A DNA stretch of 48,280 bases from CAG-826 sp964504595 (GTDB taxonomy: Bacteria; Bacillota_I; Bacilli_A; RFN20; CAG-826). The DNA lies in contig CAZDEE010000012.1 of assembly GCA_964504595.1 (NCBI GenBank), forward strand, positions 1 through 48,280. Direction: 5' to 3'. The position numbers and the translations under genes were made by a program. The notes beneath the pieces are model-generated. The model was not told the origin of the DNA. It saw nothing but the letters and a program-made list of their open reading frames with translations, and did not search any database. How positions within the stretch are numbered: position 1 is the first letter of the stretch; each line of letters opens with the position of its first letter. Of the stretch, positions 33,479 through 43,271 are shown piece by piece.

Positions 33479-35980
33479 TTAATTTCCTCCTTTAGCGTTG
33501 TCTTTTAATATCTCAACAGATGGAGCTAGGTTTACATCTTCATCAGTTCCTTTAACTAAAGAGAACTTAAATGGATGAAATCCTGTAACAACTGTAACAC
33601 ATTTTTGCATCATATACTTCATAAGAGTTAATGTACTACCAGAAGTTGGTAAGTTTAAGAATTCTCTAAATAAATCAGTTTCAACTGTTCCACTTAAATC
33701 GGTATCTAATAAACTTGTATCAACTGTAGAAAGATTTAATCCTCCTCCATAATAGGCAATAGGAATATTAATCTTACCAGCAGTTAAATATTCACCAACA
33801 CTTTTATTTAAAACATTTTTAATTGGGAAAATATCATCAATAGTAATCTTTCGATTAATTTCACCACTTATACCTAAATCCCCTGCGACTCCATTAGCGA
33901 ATTGAGAAATATTTTCCGAAATTAATCCTGATAAATCAATATCACTAATTTGCTTATAATCGTAGAATGTTGTTTTACCAGTCAAATTAACTTTAACCGG
34001 ATAAGATGTTCCTGATACATTCTTCGCAGAATAAGGAACTAAAGGCTTACTAGTCTTATCATCATTTAATAAACCGAATATTTGTCCAATTATCGAAGGT
34101 GAATTACTATACAAATATGGTCCGTTAAATGCGGTTTCTAAGGCAATTGAAGCAATACCGCTTTTATAGAAATAACTATTATTAATAGTCATATTTCCAT
34201 AATATTTATCTTCTACACTATTGTTATCCAAACCTTGTTGAAGATAAGTAATGCTCTCTTTAATTATATCATTATCAATAGAATTACCCAATCCAGAAGA
34301 AAGGAATCCATTTAAGATCTTATCTCCTTCTCCTTGATTATTTTCATCTATTGAAAGATAATCATCAAGTGTATAATTTTGTTTAGCGCCATCAGAATTG
34401 TAATATTCTTTAGATACATTACTATCTGCCTTCATAATTTCATTACTTCCTGTTGTAATTAAGAAATTACGAGAATAACTAAACATACAATTATCGACCA
34501 TAACATTTTTTGAAGAAAAACTTCTTAAAACATTTTTACCATTGCTAAATCTTGAATTCATTAAAGTAATGTTATTACCACTTACTTCAATGACTGTGCC
34601 TGTATAATCTAAATTAGCAAGATTATTACCAAAGTCACAATTTCGTAATACAAGATCATTAACAGTAATATTATCGCCATCTACATACATGCCAATATTA
34701 TCTTGTCCATACGCAGACACTAATGGGGTACCATTAGGATCACCTAATGTATAGAATGGTAAAGGTCCTCTAAAGAGATTTTCACTACTTAAATAAGGAA
34801 TAATATTACCATCTATTGTTTGTTCACTATATGGATAAGTTAAATTATGTAGATTAAGCGTATAACCATTACCATAAAAATCCTTTTGAACATGAATACC
34901 TACATTTATATCTTTAGAAACTTCAGAATATCCTAATTTACTATTAGATTTAACAAACTCGTTCCATTGATCAATATATTCATGGTTATAAGTCGTTTTA
35001 AACCGATATATTTCATCTTTAAAATTAAATGAATATTTAACATTACCATTTCTATCTTTAGAGAATTTACAGTTTCCAAATAAAGCGGTATTATTTTGTT
35101 TTAATTCAGGATTACCATCAGTCGTTAATATAATCCCACCATTACCATTGGTTTTATAAGTATTCTTAATAGAATCGAATGATTTTCTTAAAACGACGAT
35201 TTTACCTTCATCCGATTTATTTGTGCAATACAATAAATCATCATAGTCATAAACATTTATTCCATCTTTAACTATAGTAAATTCAAACATGTAATCCTTA
35301 AGATCCGCTGCTGTTGATAATTTAACGTAAGCATCTCCATAATTCTTAATATCAATAGTTAATAACTTATGATCATTACTTAACTTACAATCAATAATAT
35401 CATCACTATAATTAATTGAGATAGAATCTCTAAATATTTCATCAGATAAAGATACATTATACTCAATTGATGAAGCCTTAACTTCAACGCCATTATCATC
35501 TAAATCATATTGACCATAATATAGTCTTTCACTGACATTGTTTTGTGAACTACCCATAATAGGATTCATTGCTACATAACCATTTTCATAGATAATCCCA
35601 GTCATTGAACGAGAAACATTACCTTTTTCATTTGAACAAGTAATAATAACTTCTCCTTCACTAATAGCTTCTAAATAATAACTTCTTGTTGATTCATCAA
35701 TCTTAATTCTAGCATATTCATTACCGCTACCATCTTTGTTCTTTAATGACCATTTAAGTGAATTAGCCTTAGATGGATATTTAGAATCACTAATCGCGGT
35801 CGCTTTTAATAAATAAGCTTCACTTTCACTAACCTTAAAACCTTGATAGTCATCATATTCCCATTTAATATCGATAATATCATTATCGAAAATATTAAAG
35901 GTCATATTAATGGATGTTAAACCAAATAAAGAAATAATAAACGGCATTAATAATAGAATAATTAAATTACGTTTTTTCAT
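33479..35980 (-). CDS. Secreted right-handed beta-helix protein
   Basis: 833 residues. Signal peptide of about 25 residues without lipobox or TasA-type junction. Ig-like beta regions at about 35-240 (LKWSLKNKDGSGNEYARIKID...ISEGEVIITCSNE). A parallel beta-helix follows at about 430-520, with clear rungs such as NITVNDLVLRNCDFGNN, NNITLMNSRFSNGKN and KNVMVDNCMFSYSRN, plus another rung-like segment at about 595-620 (MTINNSYFYKSGIAS). Beta helices of this type bind or cut polysaccharides or form surface stalks; I see no catalytic residues I can name. The start overlaps the permease stop (TAATG), site GGAGG. Confidence 0.78.
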   Translation of the reverse strand: MKKRNLIILLLMPFIISLFGLTSINMTFNIFDNDIIDIKWEYDDYQGFKVSESEAYLLKATAISDSKYPSKANSLKWSLKNKDGSGNEYARIKIDESTRSYYLEAISEGEVIITCSNEKGNVSRSMTGIIYENGYVAMNPIMGSSQNNVSERLYYGQYDLDDNGVEVKASSIEYNVSLSDEIFRDSISINYSDDIIDCKLSNDHKLLTIDIKNYGDAYVKLSTAADLKDYMFEFTIVKDGINVYDYDDLLYCTNKSDEGKIVVLRKSFDSIKNTYKTNGNGGIILTTDGNPELKQNNTALFGNCKFSKDRNGNVKYSFNFKDEIYRFKTTYNHEYIDQWNEFVKSNSKLGYSEVSKDINVGIHVQKDFYGNGYTLNLHNLTYPYSEQTIDGNIIPYLSSENLFRGPLPFYTLGDPNGTPLVSAYGQDNIGMYVDGDNITVNDLVLRNCDFGNNLANLDYTGTVIEVSGNNITLMNSRFSNGKNVLRSFSSKNVMVDNCMFSYSRNFLITTGSNEIMKADSNVSKEYYNSDGAKQNYTLDDYLSIDENNQGEGDKILNGFLSSGLGNSIDNDIIKESITYLQQGLDNNSVEDKYYGNMTINNSYFYKSGIASIALETAFNGPYLYSNSPSIIGQIFGLLNDDKTSKPLVPYSAKNVSGTSYPVKVNLTGKTTFYDYKQISDIDLSGLISENISQFANGVAGDLGISGEINRKITIDDIFPIKNVLNKSVGEYLTAGKINIPIAYYGGGLNLSTVDTSLLDTDLSGTVETDLFREFLNLPTSGSTLTLMKYMMQKCVTVVTGFHPFKFSLVKGTDEDVNLAPSVEILKDNAKGGN

Positions 35981-37575
35981 TAGTTAGACACCTCCAATTC
36001 AATAAAGAGGTTTGTAACTTTACTTTTCATATTAATTACAAATGGAAGTGATAATAAAACAAAAATAATAATTCCAAATGTATAAACAATATATATATTC
36101 ACATTATAGAAAGAACAAATGATTGTTACTATAAAGTAAATAATCGGTAAGACATAAGAATAGATACTAGATAAAAAATAACTGCGTGGTTTATTACGTT
36201 TAATCTTTAACTCTTCAAAAAGAGAGACAATATCAACGATAGCTAATAATAATAAAGTCAATAACAAGCCAAAGATGAATGTTGTCACAGAAATTGAATA
36301 ACTAATAAGTAATGATAAATAAGATATAAAACAAAATACCGCGGATAAAATAAATGGAATTAAAACCTTAACCGATAATTGAGTTTTAATCTTAACTGGC
36401 ATAAATTTAATAACACGGATATTTTTATCTTCCATAGTAATATATTGATTTGCGCCTTGAGAAATAATCAAAGTAATTAACATCATAATCAATATATCTA
36501 GAAGCGGTAAAAAGTTCCGTATAAGACTTATATAATAACCCATTGTTCCGCTTGCAAAAACGGTATTAATGGATTTAATAATCAAAACTGATAAAAATGG
36601 TTGTACTGCAAGAAGGCCTGTAAAAGAATATAAATAATTAGAATCTTTAAATAAAACTATAAATTCTTTTCTAATTAACGCCATTTTAACAGAACGAACG
36701 CGAAGTTCTCTTACATGAGATTTACTCTTATCATTATTAACAAAATTAGTAAAGTTATGATAAAAATAAATAAGAAAAGAAATACCTAATAAAAACACTC
36801 CACAAGAAATACTTATATAAGATAATAAATGCTTTCCTGATCCTTTAATAAATATTTGTACTAAAAAGTTTACTGGTACTAAATTTTTACTTAAATCAGT
36901 AACAGTGTCTATAACATCGACAGTAAATAAACTATCTAAACGATTCGAAGAAACAAGGGTTATAAATAAGTTTAATAATTGACCATAAACATAAGTTAAT
37001 CCAAAAGCAATTATAATTGTAACAACGAGTTGAACAATGACATGCTTCTTCATAAAATCAGAAATCAATTTATATGGATAAACAACAATAAATGCAACTC
37101 CTGCTTCAAAAATAAATGCAAATAAAGGATAAAAAATAATTTTATAATAGAAATTTAAAGTTAATTGATTGAAAATACGACCATAGGCCACGAATAATGG
37201 CACGGTAAATACTAGATTCATTAGATATTGCATTGCAAATAAGAATACTAATTTTGATAGCACCTTTTTAGCGTTACTAATTGGATAAGAAGCTAAATAT
37301 CTAGCATCTTCTTCATTAAAGAATAATCGCTTTGTATTAAAAATTGCAAAGAAAATCATAATTACAGAAATTATAAAAAGGAATATTGTAAAGAAAGGAA
37401 TCGCAGCGTTTTGATAGACTTTAATCTTATTAATAATTGTATAGAAAACATAAGTTTCAATCGCAATAAACATTAAACCAACGACAACGCCAAAAATAAG
37501 AGAGATTATTTTTTCTTTTAAACCACTCTTGTTAGCGAACATTAATTTAAAATCTTTAGCGATTAAACTTAACAT
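35980..37575 (-). CDS. ABC exporter permease
   Basis: 531-residue integral membrane protein with roughly twelve hydrophobic helices in two halves, joined by a charged loop (FVNNDKSKSHVRELRVRSVK, about 275-295). The arrangement, including EEDARYLASYPISNAKK in the first half and MEDKNIRVIKFMPVKIKTQ in the second, is typical of ABC-2 type export permeases paired with a separate ATPase. The partner ATPase gene is immediately upstream (8 bases). Within this operon it probably exports or inserts a surface component. Confidence 0.83.
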   Translation of the reverse strand: MLSLIAKDFKLMFANKSGLKEKIISLIFGVVVGLMFIAIETYVFYTIINKIKVYQNAAIPFFTIFLFIISVIMIFFAIFNTKRLFFNEEDARYLASYPISNAKKVLSKLVFLFAMQYLMNLVFTVPLFVAYGRIFNQLTLNFYYKIIFYPLFAFIFEAGVAFIVVYPYKLISDFMKKHVIVQLVVTIIIAFGLTYVYGQLLNLFITLVSSNRLDSLFTVDVIDTVTDLSKNLVPVNFLVQIFIKGSGKHLLSYISISCGVFLLGISFLIYFYHNFTNFVNNDKSKSHVRELRVRSVKMALIRKEFIVLFKDSNYLYSFTGLLAVQPFLSVLIIKSINTVFASGTMGYYISLIRNFLPLLDILIMMLITLIISQGANQYITMEDKNIRVIKFMPVKIKTQLSVKVLIPFILSAVFCFISYLSLLISYSISVTTFIFGLLLTLLLLAIVDIVSLFEELKIKRNKPRSYFLSSIYSYVLPIIYFIVTIICSFYNVNIYIVYTFGIIIFVLLSLPFVINMKSKVTNLFIELEVSN

Positions 37576-37583
37576 TTGCCATC

Positions 37584-38333
37584 CTACCTTTCTTTATAAA
37601 CTTCTAAGAATATCTTGGATAGTTGTAAACGTTTATTCGGATTCTTTTTTAAATCATATAAACCAACAACTTGTCCTTCATTAATAATTGCTACCCGATC
37701 ACATATTTTACTAACTAAATCAATATTATGAGAGGTAATAAATACGGTATTTCCATGTGCGGCGTATTCTTGCATCATTTTCTTAAGCTCTTCCACCGCC
37801 ATGATATCTAAACCAACTGTAGGTTCATCAAGAATCCATACTTTTGGATTCCCCATTAAGGAAGCAATTAAGCACAATTTTTGTTTCATACCATGAGAAT
37901 ATGAAGATATCGATTGAGATAAATCTTCTTCACTTAATCCTAACCTAGCAGATAAGTACTTATAGTTATTTTTAAATTCTTTTTCATTAAGTCGATATAC
38001 GCTAGCGATGAATTCTAAATAATCATAGCCTGTCATAACTTCATAGCAAGTCGGTTCACTTGCAACGTAGCCAAATGTTGATTTTGCTTCTATTGGTTCT
38101 TGTACGATATCAAATCCATTTAATAAGATTTGTCCACTTTCAAACTTTTTTAAGCCAATCATACAATCAATCGTGGTTGATTTACCAACACCATTCTTAC
38201 CAATAAAACCAAATAATTCTCCTTCATATACTTCTAAATTAAGTCCGAGAAGAACTTTCTTTTTTCCATAGGATTTATGTAAATCATGAATAGAAACAGT
38301 AATTTGTTTCTCTTCTTGTACTGTTTCTTTCAT
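37584..38333 (-). CDS. ABC exporter ATPase
   Basis: 249 residues. Walker A GKNGVGKST, signature SSYSHGMKQKL, Walker B VWILDEPTVGLD and H-loop FITSHN, of the CcmA/ABC-2 exporter class. Works with the permease encoded next. Start directly abuts the stop of the zinc-ribbon gene (TAAATG), with AAGGAGG upstream. Confidence 0.92.
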   Translation of the reverse strand: MKETVQEEKQITVSIHDLHKSYGKKKVLLGLNLEVYEGELFGFIGKNGVGKSTTIDCMIGLKKFESGQILLNGFDIVQEPIEAKSTFGYVASEPTCYEVMTGYDYLEFIASVYRLNEKEFKNNYKYLSARLGLSEEDLSQSISSYSHGMKQKLCLIASLMGNPKVWILDEPTVGLDIMAVEELKKMMQEYAAHGNTVFITSHNIDLVSKICDRVAIINEGQVVGLYDLKKNPNKRLQLSKIFLEVYKER

Positions 38334-39659
38334 TTAGTTCTTCCTCCTTAATCTTAAAAATACAATTTCTGGTTCTTTTTCTCCTTGATAGAACTTATAT
38401 AAAGAATTACAGCTTTCACAATGAAAAATGTTATTTTCCACTTCATTAATAGTCTTTTGTCGACATATTGGACAATAAATTGAATATATTCTTTGACTTC
38501 CTATCACTCGATGATAACGTTCTTCGAAATATTGTTTAATCATTTCCACTTCGCTTAATAAGTTTTGCTTAATAATATTTACTGTATCATCTAAATAAGC
38601 TCGTAACCAAAGTGATATAGCTTCAATTGTGGTATATTTAGAAGTATCTTGCACCCTTAACAAAACATTATCGAAATCTTCATCTTTATCAACTATTAAT
38701 AAATGAAGATTGGTTTGATTGTCTTCTCGATTAACAATTTTAAATATAAATTTATTTTCTTCTTCAATACATGTCATCGTTATTTTCATATGAGAAGAAA
38801 AGAATACTAAGTCATTTTCAAGATTTAACGCTCTTCGTATAACAACTTCAGATTCACGAGTTGTTCTCTTACCATATAGTTTAAATCCAGCTTGCTTTAA
38901 TTGTTTTAAAATCAAGACATAGTTGTATAAAAAGAAATCTTTATTAATTTGTGCTTCATCATTATATGTAATTAACTTACGATAAAACTTAAAACATTCA
39001 TTATATAAATGATTATGAAGTAATATATTTGTAGGAATAACAACCGATAAACGCACTTGATCTTTATTAATAGTACGATAGAAATATGTATTCTTAATTT
39101 TTACAATTTTCTTTTGTAAATAATCAACTTTAACCATCGCTTGTTCTTGTTTATCTTCATCTAAAGATAAGCTATCTTGACCAACATAAGATTGAATCAT
39201 TGAAATATAAAATCTTTGGAATTTAGTTAATTCAGAATCAATTAAATTAATTAAATGAACAATAAATATATTTTCATATGTCTTTATTTCATCAACATAT
39301 TGTTGATAATAAACATATTCTGGAACCATGTCCGCACCTTGTTGCTTCCATAATGTTGAATCACTAACTGTTTTTTGAAACATTTCTGGAGTTAATCTTG
39401 ATGCCGATGCCGCACGCACAATTACTTCCTCACCTTTATTAGCTAAAATAGGGCGAGAAACAATTGAAATAATAACGCTTAAAATACGAGAAATATTATC
39501 GAAGAACTTTAAATCATACTTAAAAGAAAGATCTTGTAATGATCTAACTTTAACTTCATCAATATGCGCAAAAAAAGTTGATAAAGTTTCATGATCTTTA
39601 GCAAATCTTTTTACACTACGGATAGCCTCTTTTAAGTATCGTTCTTCGTTAGTTTTCAT
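38334..39659 (-). CDS. DUF2357-like cytoplasmic protein with C-terminal zinc ribbon
   Basis: 441 residues, no signal or membrane segment. Helical N-terminal two thirds. The stretch YENIFIVHLINLIDSE and later FYRKLITYNDEAQ...FLYNYVLILKQLKQAGFKLYG resemble the DUF2357/McrC-like proteins that partner McrB-like AAA+ ATPases. I see no PD-(D/E)xK nuclease motif. The C-terminus is a clear zinc ribbon: CPIC (about 403) and CESC (about 421). It starts 8 bases after the AAA+ gene and is probably its partner. The DUF2357 assignment is by resemblance only. Confidence 0.6.
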   Translation of the reverse strand: MKTNEERYLKEAIRSVKRFAKDHETLSTFFAHIDEVKVRSLQDLSFKYDLKFFDNISRILSVIISIVSRPILANKGEEVIVRAASASRLTPEMFQKTVSDSTLWKQQGADMVPEYVYYQQYVDEIKTYENIFIVHLINLIDSELTKFQRFYISMIQSYVGQDSLSLDEDKQEQAMVKVDYLQKKIVKIKNTYFYRTINKDQVRLSVVIPTNILLHNHLYNECFKFYRKLITYNDEAQINKDFFLYNYVLILKQLKQAGFKLYGKRTTRESEVVIRRALNLENDLVFFSSHMKITMTCIEEENKFIFKIVNREDNQTNLHLLIVDKDEDFDNVLLRVQDTSKYTTIEAISLWLRAYLDDTVNIIKQNLLSEVEMIKQYFEERYHRVIGSQRIYSIYCPICRQKTINEVENNIFHCESCNSLYKFYQGEKEPEIVFLRLRRKN

Positions 39660-39667
39660 TTACTTCA

Positions 39668-41467
39668 CTACAACTTTCTAATGAGATTATTAATTAATCT
39701 ACGACTTTGTGGGAAAGTAGATTCACCATAAACCTTATTAATTAAATCAAGAAGATGTTTAAGTCCATTCTTAACATACTCTTCAAAACGTCCTTCTAAT
39801 TTTGCCAAAACCTTACGAGAAAGAAGGAAATCTAAAATGTCTTCCTTTTTACCACCGCAGGCGATAAATGTTGGAACTAATACTTCCATTTGATTTAAAA
39901 TACGGTTGCCAAATGTAACATCGAATGTATCATAAATATAATCACAGACTTTTAAGAATTTTTCCTTGTCAGCTTCTGTCAATTTATTTTCTTCAATTTC
40001 TAATGCTTCTTCATATAATGAATGCAATTTTGAAGCACTTAAAGTAATGACATCTGCATCTTCTTCAACTTCAAATGGATTATTCTTATTATCAAAGAAA
40101 ATGGTAATAGCACGGTCATAAACTTTATCCGCAATTGCAAAAGTAGAATCATCCTTATTCGCAGTACCAACAAAATATGCATTTGTAGGTATTTTAATAA
40201 ATCCTTCTTCTAATTTCACAGGTGGGACAAAATCATATGGAAGATGCATAATTCTTAATTTCCATTGATCAGAAGGATATTCCAAAACAGATAAAAAATC
40301 TGCAAAGTAATATTCAACACGAGAAATATTCATTTCATCAAGAACGAATATATTAATTCGATCTGGATTATAGGATGCTTCATATAATTTAACTAAGAAA
40401 TCTGTTTCACTATAAGTCTTTGAGAAATCATTAAAATAACCAAGAATACTTGATTTATCTCTCCAAGTAGCTTGAACTGGTAAGAATGAAACAGTTCCAT
40501 TAACAAATTTAGCAAAATAACGTGGTAATGATGATTTACCTGTACCACTTAAGCCTTCTAAAATAGCAAAATGTGAAGCCGCAAAACCACTGATAAAAAT
40601 TCTAATTGTATTTAAATCAAAATATAATTTTTCGACTTTTGCTAAATAATTTCTAAATTTAACACAGATCTCTTCTAAAGAATAATCATCTGTATCTATT
40701 CTTTCAATTTCATAACCATCATAGTTATAATCGATACGAGAAAGTGATGGAAATACTTTTTCTCGATCATCAAGTTCACGAGCCACATCACTAACTGATG
40801 TTTGTACTCCTGTTCCACCTATAACTCCTTCTCCAGTTGTGGTAGTAGTATTAGCGTTAATGTTTCCATCAAAATTGGTAGTAACATCATTTTCGATTTC
40901 ATCTTCATCGCCTAATTCTGAATATTCATCTTTATCAAAGAAACGATATGGTTTATCAACTAAGATGATATTAAATGCAAACATTAATATACCGCCGATT
41001 AACGCAAATAATACTGCGTATATAAGTAATGCAAGAAGTAAACTTTGTCCAATAAAGATAGTTATATTCTTAACATTATCACCACTTATAGGTAATTGAA
41101 TTAGAAGACTAATACCAAAAGATAAACCAGCACAAACAATTAAAGTAATGAAATAAGTTAAAATCATCTTCCAACTGAATGGTTTCTTTTTATTAATAAT
41201 CGCATATCTTCTTTCATAAATAAGCGCGGTGACTAAAACAACAACATATATTGCTACAAGCAATAAACAAACAAATCCATTTGCGCCATCAATTTGAATT
41301 TTACTAAATCCTAAACCTCTTCCCAAAAGAGCAATTGGGTTATCTTCGGCAATAATAGATTTTGGTGTTCCAGATAAACAGATACCTGTAAACATTAATA
41401 TAAAGGCATAAAATATCGACAAAGAAATTACAATTAAATTTCTTCTGGTAAAATATGGTTTATGCAT
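39668..41467 (-). CDS. Membrane-anchored McrB/MoxR-like AAA+ ATPase
   Basis: 599 residues. Four transmembrane helices (about 11-31, 63-84, 101-125, 137-170), then a flexible Thr/Gly-rich linker (about 203-225). The AAA+ core follows: Walker A GLSGTGKS (305-312), Walker B INIFVLDE (371-378) followed by MNISRVEYYFADFLSVLE, and sensor 1 YFVGTANKDDS. The LDEMNxxRVEYYFADFLS form is that of McrB/AAA_5 ATPases. No methyl-DNA binding domain is present and the protein is in the membrane, so classical restriction is unlikely. It may drive assembly or remodelling of the secreted polymers. Ribosome site GGGGGA. Confidence 0.85.
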   Translation of the reverse strand: MHKPYFTRRNLIVISLSIFYAFILMFTGICLSGTPKSIIAEDNPIALLGRGLGFSKIQIDGANGFVCLLLVAIYVVVLVTALIYERRYAIINKKKPFSWKMILTYFITLIVCAGLSFGISLLIQLPISGDNVKNITIFIGQSLLLALLIYAVLFALIGGILMFAFNIILVDKPYRFFDKDEYSELGDEDEIENDVTTNFDGNINANTTTTTGEGVIGGTGVQTSVSDVARELDDREKVFPSLSRIDYNYDGYEIERIDTDDYSLEEICVKFRNYLAKVEKLYFDLNTIRIFISGFAASHFAILEGLSGTGKSSLPRYFAKFVNGTVSFLPVQATWRDKSSILGYFNDFSKTYSETDFLVKLYEASYNPDRINIFVLDEMNISRVEYYFADFLSVLEYPSDQWKLRIMHLPYDFVPPVKLEEGFIKIPTNAYFVGTANKDDSTFAIADKVYDRAITIFFDNKNNPFEVEEDADVITLSASKLHSLYEEALEIEENKLTEADKEKFLKVCDYIYDTFDVTFGNRILNQMEVLVPTFIACGGKKEDILDFLLSRKVLAKLEGRFEEYVKNGLKHLLDLINKVYGESTFPQSRRLINNLIRKL

Positions 41468-41486
41468 ATTTTTATCCCCCTTAATA

Positions 41487-42467
41487 TTATTTTTCTGTAA
41501 ACTCTTCTAATTCACTATTTTCGACTAATTCTAATATTGTTTTATCTTCATAATTTTCATTGGCTTCTTTTTTATCGACAAGACCATTTTCATCAACACG
41601 ATACATATATCCTTTATATAATATATATTCGACATAGCCAATTTTCATCATTTCAATATCTTCCTCTTCCATATCATCAACATCAAATATAGAAGATAAA
41701 ATATCTAAACGTTTACTACTAGCTTGATTCATTTTACTTGATAAATGATCAATCATAAATAAACAATAAATAACTGCAAGTGCAGTCACAATGCCTGAAC
41801 CGGATTGAAAAAACAAAACAAGCATTCCCGCAAGTGGAACCCTTTTACCATTATATTTTCCTATAACATCATCAAAACTTGGTTTATAGCTATCGGTAGC
41901 GTTATTAGAGTCTCCTCTAGTTACATAAAGTCTTTTTCCTTCACTATATTCAAAATCAATAATTCTATGGATAACGTTAATGCCCTTATCATTGATAAAG
42001 GCAATAACATCATATTGTTTTAAATCATCATCAGTTTTAACTTTGCTAATTCCAATAATGTCATAAGTTTGAAATTGATTATCTAAATTTTGTGTAAATA
42101 GATAATTATTAGCTTTATTCTTTTCACCCATTGATCCAGAAGCAACAACCATAACGGAATTACCCCCAATCATCATTACGCTTCCATTTGCTTTGCTAAC
42201 GACTGCTAAAGCTATAACTGGAATAATGATTGCTAAAAATATACAAAATACACAATTCTTAATAATTGAAATAGTTTTGCGTTTTTTTTGTATTTTTTCC
42301 TTGCTACTTTTAACTAAGTCATATAAAAGATTTGCATCTTGCTTTCCTAATCCTATATCTTTTATAGCGGAAGATATATAGGAATAATAAAGCATCGTTA
42401 TAATTGTTGCAAAACTTAATACACCTATAAAAGTAACTACAAGAGCGATAATTTCATTTTGTGTCAT
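41487..42467 (-). CDS. Signal peptidase I, SipW / ER type
   Basis: 326 residues. N-terminal helix (5-30), second helix (68-90), catalytic domain, and a C-terminal helix (about 210-240) with cytoplasmic tail. The catalytic Ser112 is in VVASGSMGEK. His167 in VIHRI replaces the Lys of ordinary bacterial enzymes, and TRGDSNNATD holds the Asp residues (186, 192). This is the S26B class of B. subtilis SipW and archaeal/eukaryotic peptidases. SipW cleaves TasA and TapA, fitting the four neighbouring proteins with TasA-like signal sequences. Placed between those substrates and the ATPase. Confidence 0.92.
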   Translation of the reverse strand: MTQNEIIALVVTFIGVLSFATIITMLYYSYISSAIKDIGLGKQDANLLYDLVKSSKEKIQKKRKTISIIKNCVFCIFLAIIIPVIALAVVSKANGSVMMIGGNSVMVVASGSMGEKNKANNYLFTQNLDNQFQTYDIIGISKVKTDDDLKQYDVIAFINDKGINVIHRIIDFEYSEGKRLYVTRGDSNNATDSYKPSFDDVIGKYNGKRVPLAGMLVLFFQSGSGIVTALAVIYCLFMIDHLSSKMNQASSKRLDILSSIFDVDDMEEEDIEMMKIGYVEYILYKGYMYRVDENGLVDKKEANENYEDKTILELVENSELEEFTEK

Positions 42468-42489
42468 TGCTTAATCACCATTTAAACTA

Positions 42490-43248
42490 CTATTTTGCAA
42501 CCGCTGTTAATTGAAGTGTATATTCAGCATTTGTTTCTAATTTGGATTTTAAATCCGCCATAACTCTTGATACTTCTTCATTAGAAATTTCATAATTACC
42601 TTCAGCATCTTTTTTTCCACCAGTTGCTGGGTCATCATAATATTCTCCAGGATTTTTATTTCCAAATTTTTCTCCCCACTTAAATTCAACTTTATATGAG
42701 AATCTGCAAATTTTAGCACCAGCTTGTAATCCTGATTCTTGATACTCAGACGATGCTAAATCTTCTTCTGTGAGGGTATACAAATCTGTATCAATAGTTC
42801 CTAAATCATTATTAGTAATTGTTATTGGTGTGCTAACACATTCAGGTAATTCAATATATTTGTCTGTTTCAGCAGCGGCTTTAACTTCATTTGAAACAGT
42901 TAATTGAGCTGTAATATGATCTAAATATTCAGCATTAGAAACATAGCCGTTTATAGTAATTGCTAACATTTCTTTTTCATTTGGATGATTTGTATCATAT
43001 TTTAATCTGCCTTCGGTATCATTATCTTTGGAATCGAATCTAAAAGTTTCAGTTGGCCATTCAACATTAAGTTTAACTGAACCATCGTTTACTACACCAA
43101 CCCCTAATTGACCACCGTTATCTTTTGTAGCATCAGCTGAAAGAATCCATGCAGCAAAGCCTGTTGAAATTAATGCTACTGATGCAAACATGCAAAGGCC
43201 TAAAACAACTTTTTTTCTTCTAAATGATTTTCTAGTAATTCTAGCCAT
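42490..43248 (-). CDS. TasA-like secreted protein 2
   Basis: 252 residues. A basic start (ARITRKSFRRKK) leads to a hydrophobic stretch ending LISTGFAAWI, then SADATKDNGGQLGVGVVNDGSV. This matches the SipW-dependent signal layout, in which cleavage is followed by a short strand and a Gly-rich turn. The mature part is a beta-sandwich-like sequence (LAITINGYVSNAEYLDHITAQLTVSNEV, FSYKVEFKWG, YTLQLTAVAK). It shares the WG-x-x-F and C-terminal layout with its neighbour, so the two are paralogues. Probable fibre subunit. Ribosome site AAAGGAGG. Confidence 0.78.
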   Translation of the reverse strand: MARITRKSFRRKKVVLGLCMFASVALISTGFAAWILSADATKDNGGQLGVGVVNDGSVKLNVEWPTETFRFDSKDNDTEGRLKYDTNHPNEKEMLAITINGYVSNAEYLDHITAQLTVSNEVKAAAETDKYIELPECVSTPITITNNDLGTIDTDLYTLTEEDLASSEYQESGLQAGAKICRFSYKVEFKWGEKFGNKNPGEYYDDPATGGKKDAEGNYEISNEEVSRVMADLKSKLETNAEYTLQLTAVAK

Positions 43249-43271
43249 AATATATCCTCCTTTGAAACCGA

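Noticed and set aside
38334..41467. Classical McrBC restriction system
   Set aside because: No nuclease motif, no methyl-DNA binding domain, membrane helices in the ATPase, and an operon full of export genes.
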